Below, one piece after another: positions 1 through 5,265 of a stretch of 9,683 nt of DNA (its first letter is position 1; the number at the start of each line of letters is the position of its first letter). The notes under the pieces are model-generated. The model was not told where the DNA came from. It saw only the letters and a list, made by a program, of their open reading frames with translations, and did no database searches. This DNA comes from JBKECF01 sp047974375. GTDB taxonomy: Bacteria; Bacillota; Clostridia; Lachnospirales; CAMZNU01. A program made the position numbers and the translations under genes. Location of the stretch: NCBI GenBank assembly GCA_047974375.1, contig JBKECF010000033.1, forward strand, positions 1-9,683, read 5' to 3'.

Positions 1-327
1 GCCACTGCCTCAAGTACAGAAATTCCTTTACGGAGTAAGTTGCAAGCAGATGCTAATGCAATAAGTAAAAAAATTGAAGTGAGTTTTCTCTCTAATCCTG
101 ATGCGTATAAAGAAATGAAAGTACTAAATGTAGAAAAACATGATGAAATCATATTGGATTTGTCAAAAAATATAAAAGGTTATGATTGTATAGTATTAGC
201 TCAAGCGTCAATGGCGCATTTAGATGAAAAAATACAAAGAATTACAAATATTCCAGTGTTATCTAATATACCACTGTGCTTAAAGGACATTAAAGACAAT
301 TTATTAAATTTACAGAAAAGAGAATAA
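1..327 (+). CDS. Asp/Glu/hydantoin racemase-superfamily protein, C-terminal part (5' truncated by window)
   Basis: The frame is open from base 1, so the true start lies upstream; the TTG at 40 should not be taken as the start. About 108 codons remain. The opening residues ATASSTEIPLR resemble the mid-protein ATA-T-EP motif of the Asp/Glu/hydantoin racemase superfamily. The stretch YDCIVLAQASMAHL followed by ITNIPVLSNIP matches the family's last strand-loop-helix and 'iPVlss' segment. In two-cysteine racemases that loop carries the second catalytic Cys; here the aligned position appears to be Gln (codon 202-204), so classical two-base racemisation is doubtful. The superfamily also includes one-Cys arylmalonate decarboxylases and maleate isomerases, so the reaction is left open. 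The stop is 2 nt before the next ATG, indicating cotranscription with the transketolase genes. The superfamily call is fairly secure; the function is unknown. Confidence 0.7.
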   Translation, partial: ATASSTEIPLRSKLQADANAISKKIEVSFLSNPDAYKEMKVLNVEKHDEIILDLSKNIKGYDCIVLAQASMAHLDEKIQRITNIPVLSNIPLCLKDIKDNLLNLQKRE

Positions 328-329
328 AT

Positions 330-1157
330 ATGAACATTGAAAAAAAATTAGAATTAAATAAGCTTTGCCTGAAGTTTAGGCAGGACTTAATAAATTTACT
401 GCATGATATTCAAACAGGCCATCCAGGAGGTTCATTATCTGTTTGCGAAATACTGACAACATTATATTTTTATGACGCAAATATTTCTCCAGACAACATA
501 AATCATAGTCATAGAGATAAAATTATATTGTGTAAAGGTCATGCCGCACCAATGTTGTATTTGGAGCTAGCAGAAAAAGGATTTTTTCCTAAGGAGGAGC
601 TAAAAACTCTTCGCCAAATAAATAGTAAATTGCAAGGACATCCTTGTGCACTTAAAACTAAGGGTGTGGAGGCATCAACAGGACCTCTGGGGGCTGGTTA
701 TCCTCTTGCACTAGGTGTAGCATTATCAGATAAGCTTGATAATTTAAATTCCTATACCTATGCTATTTTAGGTGATGGAGAGATTAATGAGGGGGTAGTT
801 TGGGAAACAATTATGAATTCAGTAAAATTCAAAGCAGATAATTTAATTTCTATTTTGGATTGGAACGGAGTTCAACTTGATGGCGTAACAGATGATGTAA
901 TGCCCATGGGTGATATTGAACTGAAATTTAAAGCTTTTGGACTTAATACAATAGTTTGCGACGGTCATAATGTTGAGTCTATAAGTAATGCAATATATCT
1001 TGCTAAATGTACAAAAGGTGTACCAAGTATCATTTTAGCCAAAACAATTAAAGGGAAAGGTGTCTCTTTTATGGAAGGCAGTAATAAATGGCATGGTTCA
1101 CCAATAAATAAGGAATATTATAAATTAGCAATGCAAGATTTAGGAGGTGTTTTATAA
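330..1157 (+). CDS. Transketolase, N-terminal (thiamine diphosphate-binding) subunit
   Basis: This 275-residue protein corresponds to the first half of transketolase and would pair with the next gene product in the cytoplasm to move two-carbon ketol units between sugars. Visible landmarks are GHPGG with His31, KGHA with His71, QGHP with His104, the STGPLGAG segment, and the ThDP/metal motif starting GDG at 148-150 and closing at Asn179. A late WHG with His255 matches the substrate-side His of full-length enzymes. The length is normal for split transketolase N subunits. The ATG lies 2 nt after the preceding stop with a weak AAGAGA-type ribosome site, so translational coupling is likely. DXP synthase and pyruvate dehydrogenase E1 are less likely because the order and spacing of the His motifs are those of transketolase. 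Its placement in a catabolic operon suggests a specialised copy rather than the housekeeping pentose phosphate enzyme; that is inference. Confidence 0.93.
   Translation: MNIEKKLELNKLCLKFRQDLINLLHDIQTGHPGGSLSVCEILTTLYFYDANISPDNINHSHRDKIILCKGHAAPMLYLELAEKGFFPKEELKTLRQINSKLQGHPCALKTKGVEASTGPLGAGYPLALGVALSDKLDNLNSYTYAILGDGEINEGVVWETIMNSVKFKADNLISILDWNGVQLDGVTDDVMPMGDIELKFKAFGLNTIVCDGHNVESISNAIYLAKCTKGVPSIILAKTIKGKGVSFMEGSNKWHGSPINKEYYKLAMQDLGGVL
1142..1149 (+). promoter_or_regulatory. Strong Shine-Dalgarno site for the transketolase C subunit
   Basis: AGGAGGTG is a near-perfect anti-16S match inside the 3' end of the N-subunit gene, 7 nt before the ATG at 1157. The stop and start share one base (TAATG). 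The strong site combined with the overlap suggests the two subunits are translated in balanced amounts. Confidence 0.85.
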
Positions 1158-2098
1158 TGGCTAAAGCAATCCGAGAAGTTTATGGAGAAACTTTAAGAAA
1201 TTTAGGTGATGAAAATGAAAATATAGTTGTATTAGATGCAGATGTATCAGGCTCTACAAAATCTGCTATATTTGGAAAAAATTTCCCTGAACGTTTTTTT
1301 AATTGTGGTATAAGTGAATATGCCATGGTTGGAATGGCCGCAGGAATGGCAAAAAGCGGAAAAATTCCTTTTGTAAATACATTTGCTGTATTTCTAACAA
1401 CAATAGGTTCTCTTGCAGCTAGAACTTTTATGTCATATTCTAAATTGCCTATAAAAATGATGGGTGCTTATGGTGGATTATCTGACGCATACGATGGAGC
1501 AACGCACCATTCCTTAGAAGATATAGCATTTATGAGGACATTACCTAACGTCATTGTCATGGTTGCATCTGATGAACAAATAACCAAATGGTTAATTGAA
1601 ATAGCAGTAATAGTTCCCGAACCTATGTACATAAGGCTGTCTAGAAATGCATATCCAGATTGTCACTATAAAAATACTAATTTTGAAATTGGTAAAGGTG
1701 TTATAGTTAAAGAAGGTACAGATATTACAATTATAGCTTGTGGGTTAATGGTTTCAACAGCTTTAAATGCTGTGAATAACCTTGAAGAAAATGGAATTTC
1801 TGTACGTGTGGTAGACATGTTTTGTATTAAACCAATTGATAGTGAATTAATAAAAAAATGTGCAACTGAAACAGGAGCTATAGTTACGGCTGAAGAACAT
1901 AATATACTTGGTGGACTAGGTGGGGCAGTTTCGGAAGTATTAGCTAAATCAGGAATAGGCGTTCCTTTAGAAATGGTAGGTATAAATGACTGTCATGGTG
2001 AATCAGGAGCATATAGCGACTTACTAAAAAAATATGCCTTAGATGAATATAGTTTAGTTGCAGTTGTAAAAAAAGTAGTCGAGAAAAAGTCGAATTAA
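1157..2098 (+). CDS. Transketolase, C-terminal subunit
   Basis: This 313-residue protein corresponds to the pyrimidine-binding domain (about 1-165) and the C-terminal transketolase domain (about 185-305). The motif GISEYAMVGMAAGMA carries Glu54, the residue that activates the aminopyrimidine ring of ThDP in this family. The motif YDGATHH (His117) followed by SLEDIA matches the substrate-binding 'DGPTHQPIE' region of complete transketolases. The later part includes IIACG, VRVVDMFCIKPID and TAEEHNILGGLG, all typical of the C domain. The start overlaps the stop of the N subunit by one base and has an excellent ribosome site. Together the halves total 588 residues, shorter than single-chain transketolase (about 660), as expected for the split type. 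A DXP-synthase-like C half is the main alternative but fits less well next to a transketolase N half. Confidence 0.93.
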   Translation: MAKAIREVYGETLRNLGDENENIVVLDADVSGSTKSAIFGKNFPERFFNCGISEYAMVGMAAGMAKSGKIPFVNTFAVFLTTIGSLAARTFMSYSKLPIKMMGAYGGLSDAYDGATHHSLEDIAFMRTLPNVIVMVASDEQITKWLIEIAVIVPEPMYIRLSRNAYPDCHYKNTNFEIGKGVIVKEGTDITIIACGLMVSTALNAVNNLEENGISVRVVDMFCIKPIDSELIKKCATETGAIVTAEEHNILGGLGGAVSEVLAKSGIGVPLEMVGINDCHGESGAYSDLLKKYALDEYSLVAVVKKVVEKKSN

Positions 2099-2114
2099 TA
2101 AATAGGATATTAAT

Positions 2115-3023
2115 ATGAATAAATATATAAAACGATTTATGAGAATAGTAACCATTTTAAATGTATCGTATAATGAACTGGCTAGTGGAGATGGAGCAAT
2201 TTTAGAACAATTAAAAAAAATTGTTACTGATGATTATTTTGAAGCAGTTGAAGTAACAAAAATGAATGATAAAAATATTTTTAAGAAATCGGGCGAAATA
2301 ATTAAAGCTAGTAAAATGTCTGTCGCCTATGGCGGACAAGGAAGATTATTAAGTACAGGATTAAATATTAATGATTTAAATGAAGAAGGAAGAGAAAAAG
2401 CTTTAGAAACTTTAAAAGAAGGTATTGATGAAGCTTATGAAATAGGTGCAGAAAGTTTTGCTTTTTTAGCAGGTAATTATGAAGAAAATACCAAGCAAGA
2501 ATCTTTTAGAGCTCTTATTAGGTCTACAACTGAGCTTTGCCAGTATGCTAAGCTAAAAGGGGATATGCCGATACTTTGTGAAGTTTTCGATTACGATATT
2601 GCAAAGAAATCTTTAATTGGCCCGGTACATTTGGCTAAAAGCTATGCTGAAATAATTGGTGAGCAATATAACAATTTTGGTTTGATGATTGATTTAAGTC
2701 ATATACCTATGATACATGAAACTTTAGAAGAAAATATATTACCCATTAGGAAATATATAAAGCATGCACATATGGGGAATACTGTAATAAAAGAATATTG
2801 CCCAGCATATGGTGATGAACATCCACCTTTTGGATTTCCTAATAGCGAAAATGATGTTAAAGAGCTAGCGGATTATTTAAGGCTACTATTAGAAATAGGT
2901 TTTTTAAATGAAGAAAATAGGCCCATAGTTAGTTTTGAGGTTAAACCTTTTGAAGACGAAGATCCAGATATTTGCTTGGCAAGTGCAAAACGCACTTTAA
3001 ATTTAGCATGGGAACTAGTATAA
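2115..3023 (+). CDS. Sugar isomerase/epimerase-like TIM-barrel protein, copy 1 (AP endonuclease 2/xylose isomerase-like fold)
   Basis: This 302-residue cytoplasmic protein shows the order of acidic and His residues expected for a divalent-metal (beta/alpha)8 barrel: Glu156 in LCEVFDYD, Asp193 and His196 in MIDLSHIP, His219 in HAHMGN, and Glu275 in SFEVKP. This matches the Glu-Asp-His-Glu metal set of tagatose-3-epimerase/hydroxypyruvate isomerase relatives. The next gene is a full-length paralogue, and both share GP near the middle, NNFGL, AYGD.HP.FGFP and AKR.LN.AW at the C-terminus. The start at 2115 aligns with the paralogue's N-terminus; its ribosome site (AGGAT) is modest. At about 300 residues it is longer than typical hydroxypyruvate isomerases (about 258). 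The substrate is not known. Context with transketolase and a glycerate dehydrogenase-like enzyme suggests a keto-sugar or sugar acid, possibly phosphorylated. Confidence 0.8.
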   Translation: MNKYIKRFMRIVTILNVSYNELASGDGAILEQLKKIVTDDYFEAVEVTKMNDKNIFKKSGEIIKASKMSVAYGGQGRLLSTGLNINDLNEEGREKALETLKEGIDEAYEIGAESFAFLAGNYEENTKQESFRALIRSTTELCQYAKLKGDMPILCEVFDYDIAKKSLIGPVHLAKSYAEIIGEQYNNFGLMIDLSHIPMIHETLEENILPIRKYIKHAHMGNTVIKEYCPAYGDEHPPFGFPNSENDVKELADYLRLLLEIGFLNEENRPIVSFEVKPFEDEDPDICLASAKRTLNLAWELV

Positions 3024-3055
3024 TGTAATAAAATAAGAGGAAGAGAGGAAATAAC

Positions 3056-3958
3056 ATGAGAGAATCAATACATAAATATTTTAAAGTGGGGACAATAAGT
3101 TGGATGTCTTTCCCGAATTTATCTGTAATAGAGCAAGTTAGAAGAATAGCTATTGATGATTACTTTGATGCAATAGAGGTTTCTCTGTGTAAGGATGAAG
3201 CAGAAAGAGATGAAGTAAAAAGAATTTTAGAACAATCGCTTTTAAAGGTGTGCTACGGTGCACAACCTAGACTACTAGGCCCTAAATTGAACCCCAATGA
3301 TATTAATGAAGAGGGAAGAATTGCAGCTGAAAAAACACTTTTAGAAGCTATTGATGAGGCTGAATATTTAGGAGCAAAAGGAGTTGCTTTTCTATCTGGT
3401 AAATGGGAAGAGGAAACTAGAGATTTATCATATAATCAGCTTTTGAAAACTACTAGAAATCTTTGTGACTATGCAAAAGACAAGGATATGATGATTGAGC
3501 TGGAAGTTTTTGATTTTGATATGGATAAAGCATCTCTTATTGGTCCGGCACCTTATGCCGCTCAATTTGCGGGAGATATGAGAAGTACGCATAATAATTT
3601 CGGATTATTAGTCGATTTGTCCCATTTTCCGACAACTTATGAAACATCAAAATTTGTTATACAGACTTTAAGACCTTATATAACACACTTGCATTTTGGA
3701 AATGCTGTTATAAAACCAGGGTGCGAAGCTTATGGCGATAAACATCCACGCTTTGGATTTCCTCATAGCGCCAACGATATTGCTGAACTAGTAGATTATT
3801 TAACTGTTCTAAAAGAAGAAGGTTTCTTTGATAGTAAAGAACCTTTAGTATTATCAATGGAAGTAACTTTAATTGGTAATGAAGATGCCGAAATTATTAT
3901 AGCCAATACAAAAAGAGTGTTAAATAGAGCTTGGGCTTTAGTAGAAGAACAACATTAA
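3056..3958 (+). CDS. Sugar isomerase/epimerase-like TIM-barrel protein, copy 2 (paralogue of the preceding gene)
   Basis: This 300-residue product is related over its whole length to the preceding gene, beginning with IDDYFDAIEVS versus TDDYFEAVEVT and ending with NTKRVLNRAWALV. The putative metal ligands are retained: Glu150 in ELEVFDFD, Asp187 in VDLSHFP, His213 in HLHFGN, and Glu269 in SMEVT. Neither copy therefore looks catalytically dead at the metal site. The two differ in loops near the active-site mouth: one has GDGAI near residue 25 where the other is shorter, and one has GEQYNN where the other has RSTHNN. This fits different substrates or two successive steps, or a hetero-oligomer. 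The ATG follows GAGAGGAA with normal spacing. The gene sits 32 nt after copy 1 and 20 nt before the dehydrogenase, so all three are probably on one transcript. Confidence 0.8.
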   Translation: MRESIHKYFKVGTISWMSFPNLSVIEQVRRIAIDDYFDAIEVSLCKDEAERDEVKRILEQSLLKVCYGAQPRLLGPKLNPNDINEEGRIAAEKTLLEAIDEAEYLGAKGVAFLSGKWEEETRDLSYNQLLKTTRNLCDYAKDKDMMIELEVFDFDMDKASLIGPAPYAAQFAGDMRSTHNNFGLLVDLSHFPTTYETSKFVIQTLRPYITHLHFGNAVIKPGCEAYGDKHPRFGFPHSANDIAELVDYLTVLKEEGFFDSKEPLVLSMEVTLIGNEDAEIIIANTKRVLNRAWALVEEQH

Positions 3959-3966
3959 TTAAGGAT

Positions 3967-3972
3967 AAGGAG
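3967..3972 (+). promoter_or_regulatory. Shine-Dalgarno site that sets the dehydrogenase start
   Basis: AAGGAG sits 6 nt before the ATG at 3979. It supports that start over an in-frame TTG at 3931, which lies inside the preceding gene, has no ribosome site, and would add 16 residues (MGFSRRTT...) unlike the family N-terminus. Confidence 0.8.
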
Positions 3973-3978
3973 TTAAAA

Positions 3979-4941
3979 ATGAAAATAGTAATTTTAGACG
4001 GATATACAGAAAATCCAGGTGATTTAAGTTGGGAACCCCTGAAGGCTCTTGGCGAACTTATTGTATATGATAGAACATCATATGTAGAAAGTGACTTAAT
4101 AGCTGATAGAATAGGCAATGCTGAGGTAGTCATTACAAATAAAACTCCAATAAGTAAAACTACTATAGACAAGTGTCCGAATATTAAATTAATATCAGCC
4201 CTAGCTACAGGATATAATGTTATTGATTATAATTATGCAAGAGAAAAAAATATTCCTGTTGCTAATGTTCCGGCTTATGGGACGCAAATAGTTGGACAAT
4301 TTGCTATTAGCTTATTGTTAGAGATATGTTCCCATATTGGCCATGTTGATAAAACTGTACATGATGGAGTGTGGCAATCAAATATTGACTGGTGCTATTG
4401 GGATTATCCTCTTATTGAACTTGCTGGTCAAACAGCTGGTATAATAGGGTTAGGGAAGATAGGCCAAGCTACAGCTAGAATTTTAAATGCCCTTGACGTA
4501 AATGTGCTGGCATACGATTCTTTCCAAAGCGATGAAGGTAAAAAACAAGCAAAATATGTTGAATTAGATGAGTTATTTGCAAAGTCAGATATTATATTTT
4601 TGCATTGTCCTCTTTTTCCTGAAACAGAAGAAATTATTAATAAAAACACAATTAAAAAAATGAAAGATGGAGTAATTATAATTAATAATAGTCGCGGCCA
4701 ACTAATAAATGAAGAAGATTTGGCAAATGCACTAAATAGTGGGAAAGTATATGCGGCTGGTCTTGATGTGGTTTCTAGTGAGCCAATAAAAGCTAATAAT
4801 CCTTTGTTGACCGCTAAAAATTGTATTATTACTCCGCATATATCTTGGGCTGCAAAAGCTGCAAGACAAAGAATACTTGATATAACAGTAGATAATATTA
4901 AATCATTAATAAGTGGAAACCCTAAAAATATTGTAAATTAA
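3979..4941 (+). CDS. D-2-hydroxyacid dehydrogenase, glycerate dehydrogenase/hydroxypyruvate reductase-like
   Basis: This 320-residue NAD(P)-dependent cytoplasmic oxidoreductase starts MKIVILDGYTENPGDLSW, the usual N-terminus of glycerate dehydrogenase-like members. The catalytic domain is split (about 1-100 and 290-320) around a Rossmann domain (about 105-288). Visible residues are the dinucleotide motif GLGKIG (Gly157, Gly159, Gly162), preceded by YWDYPLIELAGQTAGIIG, and the catalytic set Arg239 in NNSRGQLINEEDL, Glu268 in SSEPI and His287 in TPHISWA. The Trp after the His motif is common in glycerate dehydrogenase/hydroxypyruvate reductase members. The known reaction of such enzymes is reversible reduction of hydroxypyruvate or another 2-keto acid to the D-hydroxyacid. 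As the last gene of the operon it may dispose of, or produce, a 2-keto acid from the isomerase pair. Substrate and cofactor preference are not certain. Confidence 0.9.
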   Translation: MKIVILDGYTENPGDLSWEPLKALGELIVYDRTSYVESDLIADRIGNAEVVITNKTPISKTTIDKCPNIKLISALATGYNVIDYNYAREKNIPVANVPAYGTQIVGQFAISLLLEICSHIGHVDKTVHDGVWQSNIDWCYWDYPLIELAGQTAGIIGLGKIGQATARILNALDVNVLAYDSFQSDEGKKQAKYVELDELFAKSDIIFLHCPLFPETEEIINKNTIKKMKDGVIIINNSRGQLINEEDLANALNSGKVYAAGLDVVSSEPIKANNPLLTAKNCIITPHISWAAKAARQRILDITVDNIKSLISGNPKNIVN

Positions 4942-4948
4942 TTGGTAA

Positions 4949-4999
4949 GAATTAGACTCCCACCTTAATGTATACATAGGTTGCAGGACTGTCTAATTC
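4949..4999. repeat. Imperfect palindrome with GAATTAGAC/GTCTAATTC arms
   Basis: A perfect 9-bp inverted repeat (4949-4957 and 4991-4999) encloses a second nested dyad: ACCT and AGGT flank the self-complementary ATGTATACAT at 4968-4977, with a 2-nt bulge. It begins 8 nt after the dehydrogenase stop codon, so as RNA it could cap the 3' end of the operon mRNA. No U-tract follows. As DNA it could be half of a mobile-repeat unit together with the next palindrome. Confidence 0.7.
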
Positions 5000-5040
5000 G
5001 CCGTTCAGTGGGGGTGCAAACTTCCACTGAACGGCGAATT
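4995..5040. repeat. Long perfect hairpin, 17-bp arms, GC-rich
   Basis: AATTCGCCGTTCAGTGG (4995-5011) is exactly complementary to CCACTGAACGGCGAATT (5024-5040). Two G-T pairs and one G-C pair could extend the stem inward, leaving a 6-nt loop TGCAAA. Such a long perfect stem is very unlikely by chance. It is not followed by Ts on either strand, which argues against an intrinsic terminator and favours a REP/MITE-like repeat or an RNA-processing element. Its left arm overlaps the right arm of the preceding palindrome by AATTC. Confidence 0.9.
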
Positions 5041-5071
5041 CCGTTGCATAACCGAGCAGACAATGTCGTTA

Positions 5072-5087
5072 ACTGTAGAACTACAGT
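5072..5087. repeat. 16-nt palindrome, possible operator
   Basis: ACTGTAG-AA-CTACAGT has two 7-nt arms around a 2-nt centre, about 178 nt before the regulator start. The geometry suits a dimeric helix-turn-helix repressor or activator site, but it lies in the same palindrome-rich patch and may simply be part of an inserted repeat. Confidence 0.45.
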
Positions 5088-5124
5088 ACCCATGTGCCAA
5101 AGTATACCTGAGTTTTACACCTAA

Positions 5125-5256
5125 AATATAAAGTATATCTACGGAATAATAAGATTTTCCCGAGAAACAGAAACTTTAGACAAATATACTTACACAGGCA
5201 GCGACTCAGTGAATTTTGTGGACTACAACGGACACGAAAAAGAAAAAAGTAGTTAG
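5125..5256 (+). pseudogene. Remnant of an Rhs/YD-repeat core C-terminus
   Basis: A short frame without a plausible start, opened by an in-frame TAA at 5122-5124 and closed by TAG at 5254-5256, encodes 43 residues. They include IIRFSRET and then YTYTGSDSVNFVDYNGHE. This resembles the end of the Rhs repeat-associated core, whose pattern is GRF-S-D followed by LY-Y--N-PVN-VD-(S/N)GH. Just upstream, in a different frame, the bases after 5103 read VYLSFTPKI, similar to the preceding 'YLR-R-Y-P-I' motif, as expected if small indels have broken the gene. Rhs proteins are large, often secreted or wall-linked polymorphic toxins; this piece cannot encode one. Identification is by motif eye-match only. 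Confidence 0.45.
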
Positions 5257-5265
5257 GAGTAAAAA

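Larger units (their letters stand above)
4942..5265 (+). other. GC-rich, palindrome-rich intergenic scar between catabolic operon and regulator
   Basis: This 324-bp spacer has no intact gene. Its G+C content is about 47% over 4961-5100, counted by hand, against roughly 27% in a sampled stretch of the next gene, whereas spacers are normally the AT-richest DNA. It contains overlapping inverted repeats, a separate 16-nt palindrome and an Rhs-like coding remnant, each listed separately. No stem is followed by a T-run, so no intrinsic terminator is evident. I found no convincing sigma-70 promoter and no sigma-54 promoter with correct spacing. The regulator's ribosome site AGGAG (5255-5259) overlaps the remnant's stop codon. 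Confidence 0.7.

Noticed and set aside
3931..3978. Upstream TTG start for the dehydrogenase
   Set aside because: It overlaps the preceding gene, lacks a ribosome site, and adds residues not typical of the family; the ATG at 3979 has AAGGAG at proper spacing.
4995..5043. Intrinsic terminator
   Set aside because: The stem is strong, but no T-run follows on either strand, so it does not meet the usual definition.
5032..5048. Sigma-54-like promoter, GGC followed by TTGCA
   Set aside because: The GG and GC elements are 11 nt apart instead of the strictly needed 10, and the sequence lies in the arm of the long palindrome.
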